From JAIRTY01 sp050257395 (GTDB taxonomy: Bacteria; Actinomycetota; Actinomycetes; Streptosporangiales; Streptosporangiaceae), in assembly GCA_050257395.1 (NCBI GenBank), contig JBLMWU010000036.1:1-54224 (forward strand): a stretch of 54,224 nucleotides of DNA, in the 5' to 3' direction. Below are positions 33,271-41,457 of the stretch, in pieces (the stretch's first letter is position 1; each line of letters starts with the position of its first letter). Below the pieces are notes generated by a model, which saw nothing but the letters and a program-made list of their open reading frames with translations, was not told the origin of the DNA and ran no database searches. The translations under genes were made by a program, and so were the position numbers.

Positions 33271-34827
33271 ATGCCTGCCAGCCACCCCGGCCCCGGCCGC
33301 CCGGCGCCCGCCCTGTCCGTCCGCGGGATCGGCCCTGGAGAGGTCACTGTGGAGGGCCTGGCCGCTGACGGCTGCGCGCTGCTGCTGTTCGTGTCCGAGG
33401 AGTGCCCGACCTCCGCGATGGCGCTGCGGCGGCTGGGGCCGCTGTGCGGGGCCTGGCAGCAGGGCGGGCTCACCAGTATCGCGATCTTCGAGGACCCGCT
33501 GGAGGTAGCGGTACGCGTGGCACGCCGCCTCGGCTGGGGCGGGGAGGTGGCGTCCGAGGAGCCGCCGTACGGGACATCCCGCGGCTACGGGCTGGTCTCG
33601 GTGCCGACGGCGGTCCTCGTCGGCCCCGGCCCGGTGATCGCGGCCACCGTGACCGGGTGGGATCACCGCGCCCTGGCAGACCTCATCGGGAAGGCGGCGG
33701 CGCTGCTGGGCGCCAGGCTTGCGGTGCCGGACGCCACCGCGCCGCTGCACAAGCCGGGCTGCTCGTCGAAGGCCGCCATCGACCCCGAACTGGCGGCGGC
33801 GATAGCGGACCCGGCTGGCGCCGACGAGCTGGAGGAGATGTTCGAGCGCGGCTGGACCGACGGCCTGCCCGTGGTCCCGCCGACGCCGGAACGCGTCGGG
33901 GCGATGCTGGGCGGCGCCGACGGCGGTCTGTCCGTTGGCCTGGTCCCGCCCGCGATGGGGGAGGCGACCCTCGAGCGGGTGGCCGCGTGCGCCGTGCTGG
34001 CGGGCTGCCGGCCGGCCTACTTCCCGGTCGTGCTCGCGGCGGCCCGGGCCGCACTCGACCCGGCGTTCAACCTGCACGGGCAGGCGGTGACCACCCAGCC
34101 CGCCGGGCAGCTCATCGTGGTGAACGGGCCGGTCCGCGAGGCACTCGGCCTGAACAGCGGGATGGGGGCGCTCGGGCCCGGGTTCCGCGCCAACCTCACC
34201 ATCGGGCGGGCGCTCCGGCTGCTCATCACGCTCACGGGCGGGGGAATGCCAGGCGCGATGGACCGGGCGACGCTCGGGCACATGGGCAAGGTGGGCTTCT
34301 GCATCGCCGAGAACGAGGAAGTCAGCCCGTGGGAGCCGCTGCACGCGGAACGCGGCTTCCGGCCGGGCCAGTCGGTGGTGACGGTCATCGGGAGCGACGC
34401 GCCGCTGTCCATCTCCGATCACCGCAGCCGCACTCCCGAGGACCTCGCTTACGTGCTCGCCTGGGCGGCGGCCAGCACCTGGAGCACGAACTGGTGGCCA
34501 CTGGCAGAGCCGACGGTCTTCGTGATCTGCCCCGAGCACGCCGAGATGTTCCGCGCCGCCGGGTGGGGCAAACAGCGGCTGCGCCGCTTCATGTTCGAGG
34601 CGGTGCGCAAGCCTGCCGGCGACCTGCGGCGCGGCGAGACGACCCCGTTCGTCCACGCGGCCGACCCCGCCGCCGAGGTGCCCAAGTGGGCATCGCCCGA
34701 CGCCATCGTGCTGATCGTGGCGGGCGGCGAGGCCGGTCGTTACTCTGCAGTCCTGGGCCCGTGCACCGGCATGGGGTCGCAGATCATCTCCCGAGAGGTG
34801 GTGCCCGGTTGGCCGCCGACTACGTGA
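33271..34827 (+). CDS. Thioredoxin-like domain fused to a conserved domain of UGSC-selenoprotein neighbourhoods
   Basis: A 518-residue two-part protein. Residues ~20-150 look like a thioredoxin/peroxiredoxin fold with a single redox Cys (ECPTS, Cys45) and the cis-Pro region VSVPTAVLVG. From about 185 to the end is a separate domain with ERGWTDGLPVVPPTPERVG, LVPPAMGEATLERVA, NSGMGALGPG, CIAENEEVSPWEPLH and LGPCTGMGSQ, which I associate with genes next to UGSC proteins but for which I know no biochemical function. It lies directly before the selenoprotein and overlaps it by at least 4 bp, so a redox partnership is likely. ATG 33271 has only a weak ribosome site. Confidence 0.75.
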   Translation: MPASHPGPGRPAPALSVRGIGPGEVTVEGLAADGCALLLFVSEECPTSAMALRRLGPLCGAWQQGGLTSIAIFEDPLEVAVRVARRLGWGGEVASEEPPYGTSRGYGLVSVPTAVLVGPGPVIAATVTGWDHRALADLIGKAAALLGARLAVPDATAPLHKPGCSSKAAIDPELAAAIADPAGADELEEMFERGWTDGLPVVPPTPERVGAMLGGADGGLSVGLVPPAMGEATLERVAACAVLAGCRPAYFPVVLAAARAALDPAFNLHGQAVTTQPAGQLIVVNGPVREALGLNSGMGALGPGFRANLTIGRALRLLITLTGGGMPGAMDRATLGHMGKVGFCIAENEEVSPWEPLHAERGFRPGQSVVTVIGSDAPLSISDHRSRTPEDLAYVLAWAAASTWSTNWWPLAEPTVFVICPEHAEMFRAAGWGKQRLRRFMFEAVRKPAGDLRRGETTPFVHAADPAAEVPKWASPDAIVLIVAGGEAGRYSAVLGPCTGMGSQIISREVVPGWPPTT

Positions 34828-35351
34828 GCCCATTCGATGAGCGGGTGCGGGCGGCCGAGCCGCTGGCACCGCGGCCGGCGGGCATCAGCGGGCGCCGCGC
34901 CGTGCTGCTGGACATCCGGAAGAACCGGGGCGCTGAATTCCTCGACCGCATGGAGACGCTGCTGCAGGCGGCGGGGGCAGTCACGGCGCGGCGGGAAAAG
35001 GAGATCTTCTCCAAGCCCGCAGCGCTGGCGCTGATCGACGAGATCGCGGGGCGGGCCGACCTCGTGGTCGAAGCGCTCGCTGATTGAGGCTCATGCACGT
35101 CGTGCAGTGTGTGCGACCTCGCCCATCTGGAACGCCGGGGGATCCCGGCGGTCGGCATCGCCACCGCGCCGTTCGCCGATGAAGCCATCGAGCAGGCGCG
35201 GCTGCTGGGCATGCCCGGCTGCCGGCTGGTCTACGTTCCGCACCCGGTCCAGCTGCTGACGCACGCCGAGCTGGCTGCCCGGGCCGACGCAGCGTTCCCC
35301 GCTGTGCTCGCGGCGCTGACGGTCAGCCGCCCAGGCACGCCGCCCGGGTGA
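34824..35351 (+). CDS. UGSC-family selenoprotein (in-frame TGA at 35085 read as selenocysteine)
   Basis: Standard translation stops at TGA 35085-35087, but the same frame continues for 87 more codons to TGA 35349. The decoded junction is ALAD-Sec-GSCTSCSVCDLAHLERRG, i.e. the UGSC motif of a known selenoprotein family, with cysteines at +3, +6 and +9 from Sec88. Both halves belong to one protein of 175 residues: an N-terminal alpha/beta part (AVLLDIRKNRGAEFLDRM) and a C-terminal part (GIPAVGIATAPFADEAIEQARLLGMPGCRLVYVPHPV). GTG 34824 overlaps the upstream stop; an in-frame TTG at 34809 has a better spaced AGAGG site and is an alternative. The Sec likely acts in thiol or selenol redox chemistry. 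Sec machinery genes are not in the window. Confidence 0.88.
35085..35123 (+). promoter_or_regulatory. Candidate bacterial SECIS element following the Sec codon
   Basis: Downstream of the TGA the RNA can fold as GGC (35088-35090) with GCC (35121-35123), then GUCGU (35099-35103) with GCGAC (35113-35117), leaving the apical loop GCAGUGUGU (35104-35112). The loop starts with G, is GU-rich, and lies 16 nt after the UGA, all in line with bacterial SECIS rules for SelB binding. A competing fold pairs GAGG (35086-35089) with CCUC (35117-35120). The fold was done by eye. Confidence 0.5.
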
Positions 35352-35407
35352 TCCGCCATCATGGTGTCACCGCCGGCGCAGCGCCGGTCACAGGTGCGGG
35401 AGGCAGC

Positions 35408-36400
35408 GTGGGCACCATCAGGATGGGCATGATCGGAGCCGGATGGATAGCGCAGGAACACCGGCGGGTCCTTGCCTCCCTGGCCGAGGCCGAGCTGGTG
35501 GCCGTCTGCGACCTCGATGAAGGCCGGGCCAGGGCCCTGGCCGACGGCACCGGTGCCCGCGTCTGCACCGACTGGCGGGAGCTGCTCGATGCCCCGGACC
35601 TGGACGCGCTGATCGTCTGCACCCCGCCGATGTCCCACGTGCAGCCGGCGGTCGCGGCGCTGAACCGCGGGCTGCCGGTCTACCTGGAGAAGCCCATCGC
35701 CCGCACCGCGCAGGACGCCGCGGAGATCGTGGCCGCGGCCGAGCACAGCGGCACCGTGTGCGCGGTCGGCTACCAGTGGCACGCGCTCGACCTGCTCGGC
35801 GCCCTGCCGGAGGTGCTGGCCGGCCAGCAGATCGGGCTGCTGGTCGGTACGAGCATCGGGCCGACCCAGAGCCGCCCGTGGTTCGTGGACATGCGGGCCG
35901 GGGGTGGGAACCTGCTCGAGCGCGGCAGCCACCACCTGGACCTGGTCAGGACCGTGGCGGGTGAGGTAACGGCGGTCCAGGCCGCGGCCGGGCGGGTCCG
36001 GCTGGCCCGCAGCGGCGGCGGAGCAGGGGACATCGACGACGCCCTCACGATCATGCTCGAACTGGCGTCCGGCGCCCTGGCAACCATCGTGGTGGCCTGG
36101 ACCGGGGCGGGCCAGCCGGGCAGCTACGGGCTCGACATCGTCGCCTCCGATGCCACGCTCAGGCTTGCGCTCGACCCCGATTTCGCCCTCACCGGCGTGA
36201 GCGGCGGCCAGCCCGTCTCCCGCCGCGCCGCCGCCCACCCGATGGAGCGGTCCATGCGCCGCTTCCTGCATGCGGTCAGCCAGCACGACCCGGCAGCGGT
36301 GGCCTGCCCGCCGCCCGACGCCGCCGCCACCCTGGCCGTGGCTATCGCCGCGGAGCGGGCGCTGGCGACATCCCGCGCAGTGCGGGTGGGCGGCGACTGA
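35408..36400 (+). CDS. Gfo/Idh/MocA-family oxidoreductase
   Basis: A 330-residue NAD(P)-dependent dehydrogenase. The Rossmann motif is MGMIGAGWIAQEH, followed by VCDLDEGRA, the signature EKPIA with the conserved Lys, and a C-terminal alpha/beta domain with GGGNLLERGSHHLDLVRTVAGE (catalytic His region). GTG 35408 is preferred because GGGAGG precedes it and it gives the usual N-terminus; an in-frame GTG at 35348 overlaps the selenoprotein stop (GTGA) and would add 20 residues. It is the last gene of the selenoprotein operon and would oxidise a sugar-like or hydroxy substrate. Confidence 0.88.
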   Translation: MGTIRMGMIGAGWIAQEHRRVLASLAEAELVAVCDLDEGRARALADGTGARVCTDWRELLDAPDLDALIVCTPPMSHVQPAVAALNRGLPVYLEKPIARTAQDAAEIVAAAEHSGTVCAVGYQWHALDLLGALPEVLAGQQIGLLVGTSIGPTQSRPWFVDMRAGGGNLLERGSHHLDLVRTVAGEVTAVQAAAGRVRLARSGGGAGDIDDALTIMLELASGALATIVVAWTGAGQPGSYGLDIVASDATLRLALDPDFALTGVSGGQPVSRRAAAHPMERSMRRFLHAVSQHDPAAVACPPPDAAATLAVAIAAERALATSRAVRVGGD

Positions 36401-36410
36401 CCGGACCAGG

Positions 36411-37244
36411 TCAGCCAGCAGTCCAGCCACCGTCGCAAGGCACCACCGAGCCGGTCATGAAACCAGCCCCCGGCCCCAGCAGGAAGGCGACCACGCTTGC
36501 GACGTCCTCCGGCCGTCCCGGACCGCCGAGCAGGACCCGGCCAGCCGTGCGGCCGGCCTCCTGCCGGGCCAGCTCACCGTGACCCGCTGAGGTGCGCAGC
36601 ATCGGGGTATCGATGGGACCCGGGCAGACGCAGTTGACGAGGATGTTCTCGGCGGCGTGGTCTACCGCCATCGCGCGGGTGAGGCCGATGACCCCCGCCT
36701 TGGCGGCCGTATACGCAGGGCTGCCGGCCGCGCCGACCAGGCCGTACTGGGAGCTCACGGTGACGATCCGGCCCCCGCCGTTGGCCCGGAGCAGCGGCAG
36801 CGCCGCGCGGCAGACGTGGAACGTGCCCGACAGGTTCACCGACAGCGTGCGGTTCCAGTGTGCCGCCGTGGTCTGGCCGATATCGCCGCTGTATCCGCCG
36901 ATGCCGGCCGCGGTGACGACGCCACTGAGCCTGCCGGACGCTTCCGCGGCGGCCGCCATGGCCGCCTGAACCTGCGCCGGGTCGGCGACGTCCGCCGCCA
37001 GGGCCAGGACGCGGGCCCGGCCGGCGGCACCGAGCCCGGCGATTGCCTGCCGCAGCCCCGGCTCGTTCCGGTCCAGCGCGGCCACCTCCGCCCCTTCGGC
37101 CAGGCAGCGGGCCACCACTGCCAGGCCAATGCCGGAGGCGGCGCCGGTGACGAGCACCCGCGTGCCGGCGAGCAGTCGGCCGCGGTGGGACCTGGGGTCA
37201 TCAGCGGGCTGTGCCGGCACAGGATGACTATCCCGCACGATCAC
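36411..37244 (-). CDS. Short-chain dehydrogenase/reductase (SDR), second copy
   Basis: A 277-residue classical SDR. VLVTGAASGIGLAVVARC is the NAD(P) site, GVVTAAGIGG replaces the usual NNAG region, the Ser lies in VTVSSQYG, YTAAK holds Tyr and Lys, and VNCVCPGPIDTPML and GSVVPCDGGW finish the fold. The start is not well marked; GTG 37244 is chosen and GTG 37238 is equally possible, and neither has a strong ribosome site. It is convergent with the Gfo/Idh/MocA gene (10-bp gap) and divergent from the second transporter operon. Confidence 0.85.
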   Translation of the reverse strand: MIVRDSHPVPAQPADDPRSHRGRLLAGTRVLVTGAASGIGLAVVARCLAEGAEVAALDRNEPGLRQAIAGLGAAGRARVLALAADVADPAQVQAAMAAAAEASGRLSGVVTAAGIGGYSGDIGQTTAAHWNRTLSVNLSGTFHVCRAALPLLRANGGGRIVTVSSQYGLVGAAGSPAYTAAKAGVIGLTRAMAVDHAAENILVNCVCPGPIDTPMLRTSAGHGELARQEAGRTAGRVLLGGPGRPEDVASVVAFLLGPGAGFMTGSVVPCDGGWTAG

Positions 37245-37427
37245 CGCGCAGCGCGACCAAGGCCGCCAGTGGCCCGCCGCGCTGGCACGCCGGCAGCACC
37301 GGTCTTGACGAACACGGCGAACCCGGACCATTGTGCTCGGAGAGCGCACAGGTAAGAATCAGCACTCCTGGGTGCCAGCCGGCTCTCTCATAGCGGCCAC
37401 CCCGGTGGCCAGAGGAGTGGAGGGAGA
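37245..37427. promoter_or_regulatory. Intergenic region before second transporter operon, with inverted repeat
   Basis: A possible promoter is TTGTGC (37331-37336), a 16-bp spacer, then TAAGAA (37353-37358). A 16-bp inverted repeat, GGCCACC-CC-GGTGGCC at 37395-37410, lies 17 bp before GTG 37428 and could be an operator or a leader hairpin. No gene is seen here. Confidence 0.4.
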
Positions 37428-38381
37428 GTGGCGCGGTACCTGCTGAAGCGGCTGGGGCTGGCGCTGCTGACCCTGGTCCTGCTGAGCCTGATCATCTTCT
37501 TCGCGGGCGCGGTGCTGCCGGGCAATCCCGGCCGGGCCATCCTCGGACCGTTCGCATCCGAGCATGCCGTCCAGGTGCTGGACCAGAAGCTGGGCCTCGA
37601 CCGCCCGCTGATCAGCCAGTACGCGAGCTGGGCCACCGGCCTTGTGCGTGGCGACCTGGGCATGTCGTACCAGTTCCGGGAGCCGGTCAGCTCCTTCCTG
37701 ATCCCGGCGCTCGGGCGCTCGCTCAAGCTGGCGGCGGTCGCCTTCGTCATCGTCGTTCCGCTCAGCATCGCCGGCGGGGTGGTGGCCGCACTCAACCGCG
37801 GCCGGGCGGTCGACCGGACCATCAGCGTGACGGGCCTGTCCCTGTCGACCGTCCCGGAGTTCGTGTCCGGGATCGTGCTCATCGTGGTCTTCGCGATCGG
37901 GCTGAAGTGGCTGCCCGTCACCGCGAACGTCCCCGCCGGCACCTCCCCGCCGGCCCAGCTCCGCTACCTGATCCTGCCGGCGATCCCGCTGGTGCTCATC
38001 CTCTTCGGGTACATCGCCAGGATGGCCCGCGCGGGCACCATCGAAGCCCTCGACTCCGACTACGTCAGGACAGCCACGCTCAAGGGGCTGCCACGCACTG
38101 TGGTGATACGGCGGCATGTGCTGCGGAATTCGCTGCTGCCCACGATCACCGTGATCGCGACCCAGACTGGCTATCTGATCGGCGGCCTGGTGGTCGTGGA
38201 GACACTGTTCAACTATCCGGGCCTCGGCAGGCTGATCGTCACCGCCGCCAACAACAAGGACTTCCCGATGCTGGAGGCGGGCGTGCTCGTCATCGGCGTC
38301 GTGTACCTGGCGGCGACGCTGATCGCTGACATCCTGTACACGGTGCTGAATCCCCGGATCCGGTTCCAGCGGGCCGAGTGA
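37428..38381 (+). CDS. ABC importer permease, DppB-like, system 2
   Basis: A 317-residue permease beginning with the canonical MARYLLKRLGLALLTLVLL, then AVLPGNPGRAI, GLVRGDLGMSYQFREPV, the EAA loop (SDYVRTATLKGLPRTVVIRRHVLRNSLLPT) and VETLFNYPGLGRLIVTAANNKDFPMLEA. GTG 37428 follows GGAGGGAGA. It starts the second complete peptide-type importer in the window. Sequence similarity to the system 1 permease is modest, so the two importers are not a recent duplication. Confidence 0.93.
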   Translation: MARYLLKRLGLALLTLVLLSLIIFFAGAVLPGNPGRAILGPFASEHAVQVLDQKLGLDRPLISQYASWATGLVRGDLGMSYQFREPVSSFLIPALGRSLKLAAVAFVIVVPLSIAGGVVAALNRGRAVDRTISVTGLSLSTVPEFVSGIVLIVVFAIGLKWLPVTANVPAGTSPPAQLRYLILPAIPLVLILFGYIARMARAGTIEALDSDYVRTATLKGLPRTVVIRRHVLRNSLLPTITVIATQTGYLIGGLVVVETLFNYPGLGRLIVTAANNKDFPMLEAGVLVIGVVYLAATLIADILYTVLNPRIRFQRAE

Positions 38382-39352
38382 TGAGCGACGAGGAGTTCCG
38401 GGACACGCTCGCCACGCCGTCGGCGGCGGGGACGCCGCTGGAGACCTCCGCAGCTCTCCGCGACCCGGCTGCCGCCGCAGCGGCCGCCGCCGGTGCAGGC
38501 GGAGCCCGCGCCGTCTCCGCCCGTACCGTCCGGCGGGAGTACGTGCGCCAGCTGGTGCGCTCACCGGCTTTCCTGATCGGGGCGGTCCTGCTGCTGTGGT
38601 GGATCGTGTGTGCCCTGTTCGGGACGGTCCTCAGCCCTTACGATCCGGTGGCGGGGAACCTCGCCTCGTTCAACACGCCGCCCTCGGGCTCCCATTGGTT
38701 CGGCACCGACTCACTCGGGCGGGACGTGCTGTCCCGGGTGATCGTCGGGGCGAGGGACATTCTCATCATCGCGCCGCTCGCGACACTCCTCGGCACCGTC
38801 CTCGGCACCTGCATCGGCCTGGTCCAGGGCTATTTCCGTGGCGTGGCCGACAACGTGATCGGCCGGGTGGTCGAGGCCGTGCTCGCCCTGCCGGTCGTGA
38901 TCGTGGCGTTCCTGTTCGTGGTGGCACTCGGCCCGTCGGCGCCCACCCTGATCGTCGTCATTGGCCTGGTGTTCGGGCTGCTCATCGCCAGGACGGTGCG
39001 GACAGCGGTGCTCCAGGAACGCGGGCTCGACTACATCGCCGCAGCCCGGCTCCGGGACGAGAGCGGCTCCCACATCATGTTCGTCGAGATACTGCCGAAC
39101 GTGCTCGGGCCCATCCTGGTCGAGTTCACGGTCCGCCTCGGATACGCCATCTTCACCGTCGCCACCCTGTCGTTCCTGGGATTCGGCATCCAGCCGCCGA
39201 CGCCGGACTGGGGAGGCGACATCGCGAGCAGCTACCAGTACCTCGCGGCCGGCTACTGGTGGGAAACGCTCTTCCCGGCCCTGGCAATCGCCTCCCTGGT
39301 GGTCGCGGTCAACCTCGCTGCCGACTCCATCGAGGCGGTGCTCGTCCAGTGA
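38381..39352 (+). CDS. ABC importer permease, DppC-like, system 2
   Basis: A 323-residue permease with an Ala-rich cytoplasmic extension of about 50 residues, then LVRSPAFLIGAVLLLWWIVCALFGTVLSPYDP, HWFGTDSLGRDVLSRVIVGAR, the EAA loop near LDYIAAARLRDESGSHIMFVEILPNVLGPILVE, and GFGIQPPTPDWGGDI. ATG 38381 shares one base with the upstream stop; GTG 38378 is also possible. Its stop overlaps the ATPase start by 4 bp. Confidence 0.92.
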   Translation: MSDEEFRDTLATPSAAGTPLETSAALRDPAAAAAAAAGAGGARAVSARTVRREYVRQLVRSPAFLIGAVLLLWWIVCALFGTVLSPYDPVAGNLASFNTPPSGSHWFGTDSLGRDVLSRVIVGARDILIIAPLATLLGTVLGTCIGLVQGYFRGVADNVIGRVVEAVLALPVVIVAFLFVVALGPSAPTLIVVIGLVFGLLIARTVRTAVLQERGLDYIAAARLRDESGSHIMFVEILPNVLGPILVEFTVRLGYAIFTVATLSFLGFGIQPPTPDWGGDIASSYQYLAAGYWWETLFPALAIASLVVAVNLAADSIEAVLVQ

Positions 39353-41409
39353 CCCCGGAAACTTCCGCCCCCCCGGGCGCCGGCCTCCCCGGAGGGCCGG
39401 TGCTGGACGCCGGGCATGTCGACGTCAGCTACACGGTGCGCGGCGCCGGCCGGCTCGCGGTCAGGGACGTCTCGTTCCAGATCGGGCAGCGGGAATCGTT
39501 CGGGCTGGTCGGGGAGTCCGGCTGCGGCAAGACGACGATGGCTCTGGCCATCGCCCGTTACCTGCCCAGGAACGGCAGGCTGAGCGCCGGGTCGATCACG
39601 GTGGCCGGCCAGGACGTCGCGTCGCTGGCCGGAGATGAGCTGCGCAGGCTGCGCGCCCGGACCGTGTCCATGGTGTACCAGGAGCCGGGCCGGGCGCTCA
39701 ACCCGTCGCTGCGGGTCGGCCGCCAGGTGGCGGAGGTCTTCGAGATCGCCGGCCTCGGCCGGGCGGAAGCGGCCGGGCAGGCCGAAGAGGCGCTGCGCAA
39801 GGTGCAGATTTCCGATCCCGGCCGGGTGCTGCGCTCCTATCCGCACCAGCTGTCCGGCGGCATGCTGCAGCGGGTCATCATCGCGATGGCGCTCGCCGCG
39901 CAGCCCGCCCTGCTCATCCTGGATGAGCCGACCACGGCGCTGGACGCGACCGTCGAGGCGGAGATCCTCGAGCTGGTGTCGGCGCTGCGGGAGGAGTTCC
40001 ACACCGCGGTGCTGTTCATCAGCCACAACCTCGCGGTGATCGCGAAGATGTGCGACCGGGTCGGCGTGATGTACGCGGGGGAGCTGGTCGAACAGGGCCC
40101 GGCGCAGGAGATCTTCGAGCAGCCGCGGCACCCGTACACGGTGGGGCTGCTGCGCTGCATCCCGCGCCGCGGCCAGCGCAAGGATCATGGCCGCCTGGAC
40201 ACGATCCCGGGCTTCCTGCCCGCGCCCGGCGAGGCGCCCTCCGGCTGCGTGTTCGCGCCCCGCTGTGCACTCTCCGACCAGCGCTGCGAGCAGGAAGCGC
40301 CCCCGATGTACCCGGTGTCGCCGGACCGGACCGCACGGTGCCACTACCACACCAGGGCGCCCGCGCTGCCGCGGGCCACCCCGGAGGACGTCCGGCTGCC
40401 GGCGCCCGAGGACGGCTCGGCGCCTGTCATCTCGCTGCGCGGGGTGTCCAAGACGTTCACCGGCCGCCGGGAGCGGGTGCACGCTCTCACCGGCATAGAC
40501 CTCGACCTGCATCGCGGGGAGACGCTGGGGCTGGTCGGCGAGTCGGGCAGCGGCAAGACCACCCTCGCCCGGGTCCTGCTCGGGCTGACCGCGCCGGACG
40601 AGGGCTCGGTACTGGAGATGTCCGGGGTCCGGCTGGCGGCCACGGCCCCCCGCCGCAGCCGCGACCAGCTGCGCGCGATGCAGATCATCTTCCAGAACCC
40701 CGACTCGGCGCTGAACCGGCGCCACAGCGTCCGTCATCTGGTCGGCCGGGCGCTGACCAAGCTTGCCGGGCTGACAGGGCAGGAACGTGAGGCATCGCTG
40801 CAGGAGGTGATCGGCTCGGTCCGGATGGAGCAGCGGCACCTGGGGCTGCGGCCGGCCCAGCTCTCCGGGGGGCTCAAGCAGCGCGTCGCCATCGCGCGTG
40901 CCTATGCCGGGAACCCCCGCGTTCTCGTCTGCGACGAGCCCACGTCAGCGCTCGACGTCTCGGTGCAGGCGGCGATCCTCAATCTGCTCGGGGAGCTGCA
41001 GGGCAGGAGCCAGGTGAGCTACCTGTTCATTTCCCACGACCTCGGCGTGGTCCGCTACCTCTCGGACCGGATCGCCGTGCTCTACCTCGGGCGGCTGATG
41101 GAACTCGGCGAGGCCGAGGCGGTCTTCGCCGGGCCGCACCATCCCTACACCGAGGCGCTGCTGTCGGCCGTGCCCAGCCTGGAGGGGACCGCGGCGGAGC
41201 GGATCATCCTGGCAGGTGAGATCCCCAGTCCCGCCAACCCGCCCAGCGGCTGCGTGTTTCACACGCGCTGCCCGCGCCGCCTGGCCAGCGGGGTGTGCGA
41301 GTCGGCGGAGCCCCCGCTCGCCGAGGTCGAACCCGGCCACTTCATGCGCTGCCACATCCCGCTGGGTGATTTGCGCTTGCTGCAGAAACGTGATGTTGAT
41401 ACTGAATAA
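39349..41409 (+). CDS. Peptide-type ABC importer ATPase, two ATPase domains fused (DppD-DppF-like), system 2
   Basis: A 686-residue twin ATPase. Domain 1: GESGCGKTTMAL, LSGGMLQRVIIA, LLILDEPTTALD, with Cys element GCVFAPRCALSDQRC. Domain 2: GESGSGKTTLARV, LSGGLKQRVAIAR, VLVCDEPTSALD, with GCVFHTRCPRRLASGVC. The start is GTG 39349, overlapping the DppC stop (GTGA); a longer in-frame reading from 38596 would run through the permease gene and is rejected. A terminator-like hairpin lies 49 bp after the stop, before the binding-protein gene. Confidence 0.94.
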   Translation: MTPETSAPPGAGLPGGPVLDAGHVDVSYTVRGAGRLAVRDVSFQIGQRESFGLVGESGCGKTTMALAIARYLPRNGRLSAGSITVAGQDVASLAGDELRRLRARTVSMVYQEPGRALNPSLRVGRQVAEVFEIAGLGRAEAAGQAEEALRKVQISDPGRVLRSYPHQLSGGMLQRVIIAMALAAQPALLILDEPTTALDATVEAEILELVSALREEFHTAVLFISHNLAVIAKMCDRVGVMYAGELVEQGPAQEIFEQPRHPYTVGLLRCIPRRGQRKDHGRLDTIPGFLPAPGEAPSGCVFAPRCALSDQRCEQEAPPMYPVSPDRTARCHYHTRAPALPRATPEDVRLPAPEDGSAPVISLRGVSKTFTGRRERVHALTGIDLDLHRGETLGLVGESGSGKTTLARVLLGLTAPDEGSVLEMSGVRLAATAPRRSRDQLRAMQIIFQNPDSALNRRHSVRHLVGRALTKLAGLTGQEREASLQEVIGSVRMEQRHLGLRPAQLSGGLKQRVAIARAYAGNPRVLVCDEPTSALDVSVQAAILNLLGELQGRSQVSYLFISHDLGVVRYLSDRIAVLYLGRLMELGEAEAVFAGPHHPYTEALLSAVPSLEGTAAERIILAGEIPSPANPPSGCVFHTRCPRRLASGVCESAEPPLAEVEPGHFMRCHIPLGDLRLLQKRDVDTE

Positions 41410-41415
41410 CGGTCA

Positions 41416-41444
41416 TTGAGTATCGCCAAACTCTCAGGTACCTT
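41416..41444 (+). promoter_or_regulatory. Possible promoter of the second binding-protein gene
   Basis: TTGAGT (41416-41421), a 17-bp spacer, and TACCTT (41439-41444) fit a sigma-70-like promoter in a locally AT-richer stretch. It would give the binding protein a transcript separate from, and usually stronger than, the permease operon. Confidence 0.4.
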
Positions 41445-41457
41445 GCGATCCAGAAGT

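Noticed and set aside
34902..35087. TGA 35085 as a simple nonsense mutation or sequencing error
   Set aside because: The stop is TGA, falls exactly at the conserved U of UGSC, and the following codons are GGC TCA TGC; a random mutation there is far less likely.
35109..35351. Separate 80-residue gene starting at GTG 35109
   Set aside because: It is in frame with the sequence before TGA 35085, has no ribosome site, and carries the second half of the UGSC family; reading through the TGA as Sec explains it better.
38596..39348. N-terminal extension of the fused ABC ATPase to 937 residues
   Set aside because: It is a shadow of the DppC-like permease gene; GTG 39349 overlaps the permease stop and begins just before the first ATPase domain.
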